From positions 62,001 to 126,000 of the forward strand of contig JBBMNZ010000046.1 in NCBI GenBank assembly GCA_037954325.1: a stretch of 64,000 nt of DNA, read 5' to 3'. The translations under genes were made by a program, and so were the position numbers. Below are positions 27,952 to 40,902 of this stretch, piece after piece (position 1 is the first letter of the stretch; every line of letters begins with the position of its first letter). The notes beneath the pieces are model-generated. The model made no database searches, had not been told where the DNA came from, and saw only the letters and a list, made by a program, of their open reading frames with translations. The DNA comes from Fistularia commersonii (taxonomy: Eukaryota > Chordata > Actinopteri > Syngnathiformes > Fistulariidae).

Positions 27952-30063
27952 CAAAGTCAGTGTGATCCCATTACAGGTTCAAAGGATATAGCCATTCGTT
28001 CAAAAAGGACTTATCTCACCGAGTTGAGGCGTTTGTGATTAGGAGTGGAAATAACTAATGAATTTCATCAAGCTGGTTTCTGCTGTTGAAATATGTTGTT
28101 TAGGACATGATTCTGCACAATATATGTCAAATTCAGTGTAATCCCTTCATAGGTTCAAAAGAAATCACCAGTCATTCCAAAAGAACTTATGTCACCGAGT
28201 TGAGGAATTTTTGATTCTGAGTGGAAATAACCAATGAATTTCATCAAGCTGGTTTCTGCTGTTGAAATATGTTGTTTAGGATATGATTTTGAACGATATA
28301 TGTCAAATTTAGTGTAATCACATCACAGGTTCAAAAGATATAGCCATTCGTTCAAAAAGTGCTTATCTCACCGAGTTGAAGCGTTTTTGATTAGGAGTGG
28401 AAATAACTTTTGAATTTCATCAAGCTGGTTTCTGCTGTTGAAATATGTTGTTTAGAACATGATTCTGCACAATATATGTCCAATTAAGTGTAATCCCTTC
28501 ATAGGTTCAAAAGAAATCGCCAGTCGTTCCAAAAGAAGTTATCTGACCGAGTTGAGGCGTTTTTGATTCGGAGTGGAAATAACCAATGAATTTCATCAAG
28601 CTCGTTTCTGCTGTTGAAATATGTTTTTTAGGATATGATTCTGAACAATATATGTCAAATTTAGTGTAATCACATCACAGGTTCAAAAGATATAGCCATT
28701 CGTTCAAAAACTGCTTATCTTCTCGGGTTGAAGCGTTTTTGATTAGGAGTGGAAATAACTTTTGAATTTCATCAAGCTGGTTTCTGCTGTTGAAATATGT
28801 TGTTTAGGACATAATTCTGCACAATATATGTCAAATTCAGTGTAATCCCTTCATAGGTTCAAAAGATATCGCCATTCGTTCAAAAAGTACTTATCTCACC
28901 GAGTTGATGCGTTTTTGTATTCGGAGTGGAAATAATCAATGAATTTCATCAAGCTGGTTTCTGCTCTTGAAATATGTTTTTTAGGATATGATTCTGCACA
29001 ATATATGTCAAATTTAGTGTAATCACATTACAGGTTCAAAAGACATAGCCATTCGTTCAAAAACTGCTTATCTTATCGAGTTGAAGCGTTTTTGATTGAG
29101 AGTGGAAATAACTAATGGATTTAATCAAGCTGGTTTCTGCTGTTGAAATATGTTGTTTAGGACATGATTCTGCAGAACACATGTCAAATTCAGTGTAATC
29201 CAGCGACAAGATCAAAAGATATAGCCATTCGTGCAAAAAGTGCTTATCTCACCGAGTTGAAGCAATTTTGATTAGGAGTGGCAATAACTAATGAATTTCA
29301 TCAAGTAGATTTCTACTGTTGAAATATGTTGTTTAGGACATGATTCTGCACAATATATGTCAAATTCAGTGTAATCCCTTCACAAGTTCAAAAGATATAG
29401 CCATTCGTTCAAAAAGTGCTTATCTCACCGAGTTGAAGCATTTTTGATTAGGAGTGGCAATAACTAATGAATTTCATCAAGCTGGTTTCTGCTGTTGAAA
29501 TATGTTGTTTAGGATATGATTCTGCACAATATATGTCAAAGTCAGTGTGATCCCATACAGGTTCAAAGGATATAGCCATTCGTTCAAAAAGGCCTTATCT
29601 CACCGAGTTGAAGCGTTTTTGATTAGGAGTGGAAATAACTAATGAATTTCATCAAGCTGGTTTCTGCCGTTGAAATATGTTGTTTAGGATATGATTCTGC
29701 ACAATATATGTCAAAGTCAGTGTGATCCCATTACAGGTTCAAAGGATATAGCCAATCGTTCAAAAAGGACTTATCTCACCGAGTTGAAGCGTTTGTGATT
29801 AGGAGTGGAAATTACTAATGAATTTCATCAAGCTGGTTTCTGCTGTTGAAATATGTTGTTTAGGACATGATTCTGCACAATATATGTCAAATTCAGTGTA
29901 ATCCCTTCATAGGTTCAAAAGAAATTGCCAGTCATTCCAAAAGAACTTATGTCACCGAGTTGAGGCGTTTTTGATTCTGAGTGGAAATAACCAATGAATT
30001 TCATCAAGCTGGTTTCTGCTGTTGAAATATGTTGTTTAGGATATGATTTTGAACAATATATGT
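27952..30063 (+). repeat. 12-monomer tandem block in unit B, copy 2 (2,112 bp)
   Basis: Second copy of 25,840-27,951. The junction at about 27,945 joins GATTTTGAACAATATATG, normally followed by TCAAATTTAG, directly to TCAAAGTCAG. The two parents share the register base for base, so the duplication is in frame with the monomer. After 30,063 the sequence rejoins unit A's order. Confidence 0.9.
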
Positions 30064-31360
30064 CAAATTTAGTGTAATCACATCACAGGTTCAAAAGATA
30101 TAGCCATTCGTTCAAAAACTGCTTATCTTATCGGGTTGAAGCGTTTTTGATTAGGAGTGGAAATAACTGATGGATTTCGTTAAGCTGGTTTCTGCTGTTG
30201 AAATATGTTGTTAAGGACATGATTCTGCAAAACACATGTCAAATTAAGTGTAATCCAGCGATAAGATAAAAAGATATAGCCATTCTTGAAAAAAGTGCTT
30301 ATCTCACCGAGTTGAGACGTTTCTGATTAGGAGTGGAAATAACTTATGAATTTCATCAAGCTGGTTCCCGCTGTTGAAATATGCTGTTTAGAACAAGATT
30401 CTGCACAAAATATGTCAAATTCAGTATAATCCAGTGACAAGTTCAAAAGATATAGCCATTCGATCAAAAAGTGCTTATCTCACCGAGTTGAAGCATTTTT
30501 GATTCGGAGTGGAAATAACTAATGAATTTCATCAAGCTGGTTTCTGCTGTTGAAATATGTTGTTTAGGACATGGTTCTGCAGAAAATATTTCAAATTCAG
30601 TGTAATCCAGCAACAAGATCAAAGGATATAGCCATTCTTGCAAATATTGCTTATCTCACCGAGTTGAAGCGTTTTTGATTAGGAGTGGAAATAACTATTG
30701 AATTTCATCAAGCTGGTTTCTGTTCTTGAAATATGTTGTTTAGGACATGTTTCTGCACAATATATGTCAAATTCAGTGTGATCCCATTAAAGGTTCAAAG
30801 GATATAGCCATTCGTTCAAAAAGGACTTATCTCACCGAGTTGAAGCGTTTTTGATTAGGAGTGGAAATAACTTTTGAATTTCATCAAGCTGGTTTCTGCT
30901 GTTGAAATATGTTGTTTAGAACATGATTCTGCACAATATATGTCCAATTCAGTGTAATCCCTTCATAGGTTCAAAAGAAATCGCCAGTCGTTCCAAAAGA
31001 ACTTATCTGACCGAGTTGAGGCGTTTTTGATTCGGAGAGGAAATAACCAATGAATTTCATCAAGCTCGTTTCTGCTGTTGAAATATGTTTTTTAGGATAT
31101 GATTCTGAACAATATATGTCAAATTTAGTGTAATCACATCACAGGTTCAAAAGATATAGCCATTCGTTCAAAAACTGCTTATCTTATCGGGTTGAAGCGT
31201 TTTTGATTAGGAGTGGAAATAACTGATGGATTTCGTCAAGCTGGTTTCTGCTGTTGAAATATGTTGTTTAGGACATGATTTTGCAAAACACATGTCAAAT
31301 TAAGTGTAATCCAGCGATAAGATCAAAAGATATAGCCATTCGTGAAAAAAGTGCTTATCT

Positions 31361-32454
31361 CATCGAGTTGAGACGTTTCTGATTAGGAGTGGAAATAACT
31401 AATGAATTTCATCAAGCTGGTTTCTGCTGTTGAAATATGTTGTTTAGGACAAGATTCTGCACAATATATGTCAACTTCAGTGAAATCCCATCACAGGTTC
31501 AAAAAATATAGCCATTCGTTCAAAAATTGCTTATCTCACCAAGTTGAAGAGTTTTTGATTAGTATTGGAAATATTTTTGAATTTCATCAAGCTGGTTTCT
31601 GCTCTTGAAATTTGTTGTTTAGGACATGATTCTGGACAATATATTTCAAATTCAGTGTAATCCCTTCATAAGTTCAAAAGATATCGCCATTCGTTCAAAA
31701 AGTACTTATCTCACCGAGTTGAAGCGTTTTTGATTAGGAGTGGAAATAACTTTTGAATTTCATCAAGCTGGTTTCTGCTGTTGAAATATGTTCTTTAGGA
31801 CATGATTCTGCACAATATATGTCAAATTCAGTGAAATCCCATCACAGGTTCAAAAGATATAGCCATTCGTTCAAAAATTGCTTATCTCACCAAGTTGAAG
31901 AGTTTTTGATTAGGAGTGGAAATAACTTTTGAATTTCATCACGCTGGTTTCCGCTGTTGAAATATGTTGTTTAGGACATGATTCTGCAGAACACATGTCA
32001 AATTCAGTGTAATCCAGCGACAAGATCAAAAGATATAGCCATTCGTGCAAAAAGTGCTTATCTCACCGAGTTGAAGCAATTTTGATTAGGAGTGGCAGTA
32101 ACTAATGAATTTCATCAAGTAGATTTCTACTGTTGAAATATGTTGTTTAGGACATGATTCTGCACAATATATGTCAAATTCAGTGTAATCCCTTCACAAG
32201 TTCAAAAGATATAGCCATTCGTTCAAAAAGTGCTTATCTCACCGAGTTGAAGCATTTTTGATTAGGAGTGGCAATAACTAATGAATTTCATCAAGCTGGT
32301 TTCTGCTGTTGAAATATGTTGTTTAGGATATGATTCTGCACAATATATGTCAAAGTCAGTGTGATCCCATACAGGTTCAAAGGATATAGCCATTCGTTCA
32401 AAAAGGCCTTATCTCACCGAGTTGAAGCGTTTTTGATTAGGAGTGGAAATAACT
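31361..32454 (+). repeat. Region IV, left part, monomers shared with 37.7-38.7 kb and 48.5-49.4 kb
   Basis: The rare variant TCAACTTCAGTGAAATCCC occurs at 31,471, 37,804 and 48,541. About six monomers after each are similar, including TCACGCTGGTTTCCGCTG and a dyad-class monomer (32,118, 38,452, 49,190). This segment therefore starts the first of three related large units of region IV. Confidence 0.65.
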
Positions 32455-35400
32455 AATGAAATTCATCAAGCTGGTTTCTGCTGTTGAAATATGTTGTTTA
32501 GGATATGATTCTGCACAATATATGTCAAAGTCAGTGTGATCCCATTACAGGTTCAAAGGATATAGCCATTCGTTCAAAAAGGCCTTATCTCACCGAGTTG
32601 AAGCGTTTGTGATTAGGAGTGGAAATAACTAATGAATTTCATCAAGCTGGTTTCTGCTGTTGAAATATGTTGTTTAGGACATGATTCTGCACAATATATG
32701 TCAAATTCAGTGTAATCCCTTCATAGGTTCAAAAGAAATTGCCAGTCATTCCAAAAGAACTTATGTCACCGAGTTGAGGCGTTTTTGATTCTGAGTGGAA
32801 ATAACCAATGAATTTCATCAAGCATGTTTCTGCTGTTGAAATATGTTGTTTAGGATATGATTTTGAACAATATATGTCAAATTTAGTGTAATCACATCAC
32901 AGGTTCAAAAGATATAGCCATTCGTTCAAAAACTGCTTATCTTATCGGGTTGAAGCGTTTTTGATTAGGAGTGGAAATAACTGATGGATTTCGTTAAGCT
33001 GGTTTCTGCTGTTGAAATATGTTGTTTAGGACATGATTCTGCACAATATACGTCAAATTCTTGTGAGCCCATTACAGGTTGAAAGGATATAGCCATCCGT
33101 TCAAAACGTGCTTATGAGACCGAGTTGAGGCGTTTTTGATTCTGAGTGGAAATAACCAATGAATTTCATCAAGCTGGTTTCTGCTGTTGAAATATGTTGT
33201 TTAGGATATGATTTTGAACAATATATGTCAAATTCAGTGAAATCCCATCACAGTTTCAAAAGATATAGCCATTCGTTCAAAAATTGCTTATCTCACCAAG
33301 TTGAAGAGTTTTTGATTAGGAGCGGAAATAACTATTGAATTTCATCAAGCTGGTTTCTGCTGTTGAAATATGTTGTTTAGGACATGATTCTGCACAATAT
33401 ACGTCAAATTCTTGTGAGCCCATTACAGGTTGAAAGGATATAGCCATCCGTTCAAAACGTGCTTATGAGACCGAGTTGAAGCGTTTTTGATTAGGAGTGG
33501 AAATAACTAATGGATATTATCAAGCTGGTTTCTGCTGTTGAAATATGTTGTTTATGACATAATTCTGCACAATATATGTCAAATTAAGTGTAATCCCTTC
33601 ACAAGTTCAAAAGATATAGCCATTCGTTCAAAAAGTACTTATCTCACCGAGTTGAAGCGTTTTTGATTAGGAGTGGAAATAACTTTTGAATTTCATCACG
33701 CTGGTTTCTGCTGTTGAAATATGTTGTTTAGGACATGATTCTGCACAATATATGTCAAATTCAGTGTAATCCCTTCATAGGTTCAAAAGATATCGCCAGT
33801 CGTTCAAAAAGTACTTATCTCACCGAGTTGATGCGTTTTTGGATTCGGAGTGGAAATAATCAATGAATTTCATCAAGCTGGTTTCTGCTGTTGAAATATG
33901 TTTTTTAGGATATGATTCTGCACAATATATGTCAAATTTAGTGTAATCACATTACAGGTTCAAAAGACATAGCCATTCGTTCAAAAACTGCTTATCTTAT
34001 CGGATTGAAGCGTTTTTGATTGAGAGTGGAAATAACTAATGGATTTAATCAAGCTGGTTTCTGCTGCTGAAATATGTTGTTTAGGATATGATTCTGCACA
34101 ATATATGTCAAATTCAGTGTAATCCCTTCACAAGTTCAAAGGATATAGCCATTCGTTCAAAAAGGACTTATCTCACCGAGTTGAAGCGTTTTTGATTAGG
34201 AGTGGAAATAACTAATGAATTTCATCAAGCTGGTTTCTGCTGCTGAAATATGTTGTTTAGGATATGATTCTGCACAATATATGTCAAATTCAGTGTAATC
34301 CCTTCACAAGTTCAAAAGACATAGCCATTCGTTCAAAAACTGCTTATCTTATCGGGTTGAAGCGTTTTTGATTGAGAGTGGAAATAACTAATGGATTTAA
34401 TCAAGCTGGTTTCTGCTGTTGAAATATGTTGTTTAGGACATGATTTTGCAGAACACATGTCAAATTCAGTGTAATCCAGCGACAAGATCAAAAGATATAG
34501 CCATTCGTGCAAAAAGTGCTTAACTCACCGAGTTGAAGCAATTTTGATTAGGAGTGGCAATAACTAATGAATTTCATCAAGTAGATTTCTACTGTTGAAA
34601 TATGTTGTTTAGGACAGGATTCTGCACAATATATGTCAAATTCAGTGTAATCCCTTCACAAGTTCAAAAGATATAGCCATTCGTTCAAAAAGTGCTTATC
34701 TCACTGAGTTGAAGCGTTTTTGATCAGGAGTGGAAATAACTAATGAATTTCATCAAGCTGGTTTCTGCTGTTGAAATATGTTGTTTAGGACATGATTCTG
34801 CACAATATATGTCAAATTCAGTGTAATCCCTTCACAAGTTCAAAAGATATAGCCATTTGTTCAAAAAGTGCTTATCTCACCGAGTTGAAGCGTTTTTGAT
34901 TAGGAGTGGAAATAACTTTTGAATTTCATCAAGCAGGTTTCTACTGTTGAAATATGTTGTTTAGAACATGATTCTGCACAATTTATGTCCAATTCAGTGT
35001 AATCCCTTCATAGGTTAAAAAGAAATCGCCAGTCGTTCCAAAAGAACTTATCTCACCGAGTTGAGGCGTTTTTGATTCGGAGTGGAAATAACCAATGAAT
35101 TTCATCAAGCTGGTTTCTGCTGTTGAAATATGTTGTTTAGGACAAGATTCTGCACAAAATATGTCAAATTCAGTATAATCCAGTGACAAGTTCAAAAGAT
35201 ATAGCCATTCGATCAAAAAGTGCTTATCTCACCGAGTTGAAGCATTTTTGATTCGGAGTGGAAATAACTAATGAATTTCATCAAGCTGGTTTCTGCTCTT
35301 GAAATTTGTTGTTTAGGACAGGATTCTGGACAATATATTTCAAATTCAGTGCAATCCCATCACAGGTTCAAAAAATATAGCCATTCGTTCAAAAATTGCT

Positions 35401-36300
35401 TATCTCACCAAGTTGAAGAGTTTTTGATTAGTATTGGAAATAACTTTTGAATTTCATCACGCTAGTTTCTGCTCTTGAAATTTGTTGTTTAGGACATGAT
35501 TCTGGACAATATATTTCAAATTCAGTGTAATCCCTTCACAAGTTCAAAAGATATCGCCATTCGTTCAAAAAGTGCTTATCTCACCGAGTTGAAGCGTTTT
35601 TGATTAGGAGTGGAAATAACTTTTGAATTTCATCAAGCTGGTTTCTGCTGTTGAAATATGTTGTTTAGAACATGTTTTTGCACAATATATGTCAAATTCA
35701 GTGTAATCCCTTCATAGGTTCAAAAGATATCGCCAGTCGTTCCAAAAGAACTTATCTCACCGAGTTGAAGCGTTTTTGATTAGGAGTGGAAATAACTAAT
35801 GAATTTCTACAAGCTGGATTCTGCTGTTGAAATATGTTGTTTAGGACATGATTCTGCACACTATATGTAAAAGTCAGTGTAATCCCTTCACAAGTTCAAA
35901 AGATATAGCCATTTGTTCAAAAAGTACTTATCTCACCGAGTTGAAGCGTTTTTGATTAGGAGTGGAAATAACTTTTGAATTTCATCAAGTTGGTTTCTGC
36001 TGTTGAAATATGTTGTTTAGAACATGTTTCTGCACAATATATGTCAAATTCAGTGTAATCCCTTCATAGGTTCAAAAGATATCGCCAGTCGTTCCAAAAG
36101 AACTTATTTCACCGAGTTGAGGCGTTTTTGATTCGGAGTGGAAATAACCAATGAATTTCATCAAGCTGGTTTCTGCTGTTGAAATATGTTGTTTAGGATA
36201 TGATTCTGCACAATATATGTCAAATTTAGTGTAATCACATCACAGGTTCAAAAGATATAGCCATTCGTTCAAAAACTGCTTATCTTATCGGGTTGAAGCG
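32455..36300 (+). repeat. Older, rearranged copy of the 22-monomer HOR
   Basis: Its right half matches the HOR copy at 38.8-42.5 kb at an exact 6,160-bp offset (35 x 176), including TTTCTACAAGCTGGATTC at 35,804. The left half is shuffled: near 33,000 the monomer with GATTTCGTTAAGC runs into the GTGAGCCCATTACAG class, which recurs one more time near 33,415. Two adjacent near-identical monomers with CTGCTGCTGA lie 176 bp apart (34,061 and 34,237). Confidence 0.55.
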
Positions 36301-38784
36301 TTTTTGATTAGGAGTGGAAATAACTGATGGATTTCGTTAAGCTGGTTTCTGCTGTTGAAATATGTTGTTAAGGACATGATTCTGCAAAACACATGTCAAA
36401 TTAAGTGTAATCCAGCGATAAGATAAAAAGATATAGCCATTCTTGAAAAAAGTGCTTATCTCACCGAGTTGAGACGTTTCTGATTAGGAGTGGAAATAAC
36501 TTATGAATTTCATCAAGCTGGTTCCCGCTGTTGAAATATGCTGTTTAGAACAAGATTCTGCACAAAATATGTCAAATTCAGTATAATCCAGTGACAAGTT
36601 CAAAAGATATAGCCATTCGATCAAAAAGTGCTTATCTCACCGAGTTGAAGCATTTTTGATTCGGAGTGGAAATAACTAATGAATTTCATCAAGCTGGTTT
36701 CTGCTGTTGAAATATGTTGTTTAGGACATGATTCTGCAGAAAATATTTCAAATTCAGTGTAATCCAGCAACAAGATCAAAGGATATAGCCATTCTTGCAA
36801 ATAATGCTTATCTCACCGAGTTGAAGCGTTTTTGATTAGGAGTGGAAATAACTTTTGAATTTCATCAAGCTGGTTTCTGTTCTTGAAATATGTTGTTTAG
36901 GACATGTTTCTGCACAATATATGTCAAATTCAGTGTGATCCCATTAAAGGTTCAAAGGATATAGCCATTCGTTCAAAAAGGACTTATCTCACCGAGTTGA
37001 AGCGTTTTTGATTAGGAGTGGAAATAACTTTTGAATTTCATTAAGCTGGTTTCTGCTGTTGAAATATGTTGTTTAGAACATGATTCTGCACAATATATGT
37101 CCAATTCAGTGTAATCCCTTCATAGGTTCAAAAGAAATCGCCAGTCGTTCCAAAAGAACTTATCTGACCGAGTTGAGGCGTTTTTGATTCGGAGTGGAAA
37201 TAACCAATGAATTTCATCAAGCTCGTTTCTGCTGTCTAAATATGTTTTTTAGGATATGATTCTGAACAATATATGTCAAATTTAGTGTAATCACATCACA
37301 GGTTCAAAAGATATAGCCATTCGTTCAAAAACTGCTTATCTTATCGGGTTGAAGCGTTTTTGATTAGGAGTGGAAATAACTGATGGATTTCATCAAGCTG
37401 GTTTCTGCTGTTGAAATATGTTGTTTAGGACATGATTTTGCAAAACACATGTCAAATTAAGTGTAATCCAGCGATAAGATCAAAAGATATAGCCATTCGT
37501 GAAAAAAGTGCTTATCTCATCGAGTTGAGACGTTTCTGATTAGGAGTGGAAATAACTAATGAATTTCATCAAGCTGGTTCCCGCTGTTGAAATATGTTGT
37601 TTATGACAAGATTCTGCAATAAATATGTCAAATTCAGTATAATCCAGTGACAAGTTCAAAAGATATAGCCATTCGATCAAAAAGTGCTTATCTCACCGAG
37701 TTGAAACATTTTTGATTCGGAGTGGAAATAACTAATGAATTTCATCAAGCTGGTTTCTGCTGTTGAAATATGTTGTTTAGGACAAGATTCTGCACAATAT
37801 ATGTCAACTTCAGTGAAATCCCATCACAGGTTCAAAAAATATAGCCATTCGTTCAAAAATTGCTTATCTCACCAAGTTGAAGAGTTTTTGATTAGTATTG
37901 GAAATAACTTTTGAATTTCATCAAGCTGGTTTCTGCTCTTGAAATTTGTTGTTTAGGACATGATTCTGGACAATATATTTCAAATTCAGTGTAATCCCTT
38001 CACAAGTTCAAAAGATATCGCCATTCGTTCAAAAAGTACTTATCTCACCGAGTTGAAGCGTTTTTGATTAGGAGTGGAAATAACTTTTGAATTTCATCAA
38101 GCTGGTTTCTGCTGTTGAAATATGTTCTTTAGGACATGATTCTGCACAATATATGTCAAATTCAGTGAAATCCCATCACAGGTTCAAAAGATATAGCCAT
38201 TCGTTCAAAAATTGCTTATCTCACCAAGTTGAAGAGTTTTTGATTAGGAGTGGAAATAACTTTTGAATTTCATCACGCTGGTTTCCGCTGTTGAAATATG
38301 TTGTTTAGGACATGATTCTGCAGAACACATGTCAAATTCAGTGTAATCCAGCGACAAGATCAAAAGATATAGCCATTCGTGCAAAAAGTGCTTATCTCAC
38401 CGAGTTGAAGCAATTTTGATTAGGATTGGCAATAACTAATGAATTTCATCAAGTAGATTTCTACTGTTGAAATTTGTTGTTTAGGACATGATTCTGCACA
38501 ATATATGTCAAATTCAGTGTAATCCCTTCACAAGTTCAAAAGATATAGCCATTCGTTCAAAAAGTGCTTATCTCACCGAGTTGAAGCATTTTTGATTAGG
38601 AGTGGAAATAACTAATGAATTTCATCAAGCTGGTTTCTGCTGTTGAAATATGTTGTTTAGGATATGATTTTGCACAATATATGTCAAAGTCAGTGTGATT
38701 CCATTACAGGTTCAAAGTATATATCCATTCGTTCAAAAGGGCCTTATCTCACCGAGTTGAAGCGTTTTTGATTAGGAGTGGAAA
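36301..38784 (+). repeat. Satellite monomers between HOR copies, duplicated at about 47.0-49.5 kb
   Basis: About 14 monomers. They match 47,038-49,520 at an offset of 10,737-10,738 bp, including the odd variants AAAGTATATATCCATTCG (38,714 and 49,452) and GTTTATGACAAGATTCTGC. No gene is visible. Confidence 0.75.
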
Positions 38785-40838
38785 TAACTAATGAATTTCA
38801 TCAAGCTGGTTTCTGCTGTTGAAATATGTTGTTTAGGATATGATTCTGCACAATATATGTCAAAGTCAGTGTGATCCCATTACAGGTTCAAAGGATATAG
38901 CCATTCGTTCAAAAAGGACTTATCTCACCGACTTGAGGCGTTTGTGATTAGGAGTGGAAATAACTTTTGAATTACATCAAGCTGGTTTCTGCTGTTGAAA
39001 TATGTTGTTTAGGACATGATTCTGCACAATATATGTCGAATTCAGTGTAATCCCTTCATAGGTTCAAAAGAAATCGCCAGTCATTCCAAAAGAACTTATG
39101 TCACCGAGTTGAGGCGTTTTTGATTCTGAGTGGAAATAACCAATGAATTTCATCAAGCTGGTTTCTGCTGTTGAAATATGTTGTTTAGGATATGATTTTG
39201 AACAATATATGTCAAATTTAGTGTAATCACATCACAGGTTCAAAAGATATAGCCATTCGTTCAAAAAGTGCTTATCTCACCGAGTTGAAGCGTTTTTGAT
39301 TAGGAGTGGAAATAACTTTTGAATTTCATCAAGCTGGTTTCTGCTGTTGAAATATGTTGTTTAGAACATGATTCTGCACAATATATGTCCAATTCAGTGT
39401 AATCCCTTCATAGGTTCAAAAGAAATCGCCAGTCATTCCAAAAGAACTTATGTCACCGAGTTGAGGCGTTTTTGATTCTGAGTGGAAATAACCAATGAAT
39501 TTCATCAAGCTGGTTTCTGCTGTTGAAATATGTTGTTTAGGATATGATTTTGAACAATATATGTCAAATTCAGTGAAATCCCATCACAGTTTCAAAAGAT
39601 ATAGCCATTCGTTCAAAAATTGCTTATCTCACCAAGTTGAAGAGTTTTTGATTAGGAGCGGAAATAACTATTGAATTTCATCAAGCTGGTTTCTGCTGTT
39701 GAAATATGTTGTTTAGGACATGATTCTGCACAATATACGTCAAATTCTTGTGAGCCCATTACAGGTTGAAAGGATATAGCCATCCGTTCAAAACGTGCTT
39801 ATGAGACCGAGTTGAAGCGTTTTTGATTAGGAGTGGAAATAACTAATGGATATTATCAAGCTGGTTTCTGCTGTTGAAATATGTTGTTTATGACATAATT
39901 CTGCACAATATATGTCAAATTAAGTGTAATCCCTTCACAAGTTCAAAAGATATAGCCATTCGTTCAAAAAGTACTTATTTCACCGAGTTGAAGCGTTTTT
40001 GATTAGGAGTGGAAATAACTTTTGAATTTCATCACGCTGGTTTCTGCTGTTGAAATATGTTGTTTAGGACATGATTCTGCACAATATATGTCAAATTCAG
40101 TGTAATCCCTTCATAGGTTCAAAAGATATCGCCAGTCGTTCAAAAAGTACTTATCTCACCGAGTTGATGCGTTTTTGGATTCGGAGTGGAAATAACTAAT
40201 GGATTTAATCAAGCTGGTTTCTGCTGCTGAAATATGTTGTTTAGGATATGATTCTGCACAATATATGTCAAATTCAGTGTAATCCCTTCACAAGTTCAAA
40301 GAATATAGCCATTCGTTCAAAAAGGACTTATCTCACCGAGTTGAAGCGTTTTTGATTAGGAGTGGAAATAACTAATGAATTTCATCAAGCTGGTTTCTGC
40401 TGCTGAAATATGTTGTTTAGGATATGATTCTGCACAATATATGTCAAATTCAGTGTAATCCCTTCACAAGTTCAAAAGACATAGCCATTCGTTCAAAAAC
40501 TGCTTATCTTATCGGGTTGAAGCGTTTTTGATTGAGAGTGGAAATAACTAATGGATTTAATCAAGCTGGTTTCTGCTGTTGAAATATGTTGTTTAGGACA
40601 TGATTTTGCAGAACACATGTCAAATTCAGTGTAATCCAGCGACAAGATCAAAAGATATAGCCATTCGTGCAAAAAGTGCTTAACTCACCGAGTTGAAGCA
40701 ATTTTGATTAGGAGTGGCAATAACTAATGAATTTCATCAAGTAGATTTCTACTGTTGAAATATGTTGTTTAGGACAGGATTCTGCACAATATATGTCAAA
40801 TTCAGTGTAATCCCTTCACAAGTTCAAAAGATATAGCC

Positions 40839-40855
40839 ATTCGTTCAAAAAGTGC
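40839..40855 (+). other. CENP-B-box-like motif (7 of 9 core bases), monomer bases 17-33
   Basis: The stretch is ATTCGTTCAAAAAGTGC. The mammalian CENP-B box core is nTTCGnnnnAnnCGGGn. Aligned without gaps, this copy matches T, T, C, G, the central A and two of the last four bases (G14 and G16). The same segment occurs in nearly every monomer, with changes mainly at bases 13-16 (AGTG, AGGA, CTGC, CGTG). CENP-B binds this box in primate alpha satellite and mouse minor satellite. Whether any protein binds here is unknown, and the TTCG plus A-rich centre could be a chance match. Shown once here as the example for the whole array. Confidence 0.4.
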
Positions 40856-40859
40856 TTAT

Positions 40860-40901
40860 CTCACCGAGTTGAAGCGTTTTTGATCAGGAGTGGAAATAAC
40901 T
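40860..40901 (+). other. Segment locally resembling primate alpha satellite
   Basis: This part contains CTCACCGAGTTGAAG followed by TTTTTGATTAGGAGTGGAAA. From memory, a conserved alpha-satellite segment has CTCACAGAGTTGAAC followed by CTTTTGATAGAGCAG and a GGAAACA-like tail, so the order and spacing are similar over about 42 bp. The rest of the monomer does not line up in the same order, and 176 bp differs from the 171 bp of alpha satellite. I therefore call it a local resemblance and not membership of that family. Confidence 0.3.
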
Positions 40902-40902
40902 A

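Larger units (their letters stand above)
21331..31360 (+). repeat. Region III segmental unit B (about 10.03 kb, 57 monomers)
   Basis: Near-identical second copy of unit A. The offset to A steps from 8,446 to 8,271, then to 7,919, then 10,030 bp. Each large step is a whole number of monomers: one lost, two lost, twelve gained. The left junction lies near 21,320-21,336, where GTGAAAAAAGTGC joins CTCATCGAGTTGAAGC. At the right edge A and B diverge: A runs into B's start, while B continues as TCATCGAGTTGAGACGTTTC into region IV. Confidence 0.85.

Noticed and set aside
21331..31360. Unit B as a pure assembly artefact
   Set aside because: It differs from unit A by three structural events and scattered substitutions, which simple read duplication would not create. 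It still cannot be excluded without the reads, so it is kept as a real repeat with that caveat.
34983..35216. A 77-codon open frame on the minus strand, repeated near identically at 41,143, 52,057, 55,929 and 60,153
   Set aside because: It lies wholly in satellite sequence, has no recognisable domain, and recurs only because the HOR recurs (offsets 6,160, 10,914, 3,872 and 4,224 bp). Monomer length is 3x58+2, so each frame meets the monomer's stops within three monomers.
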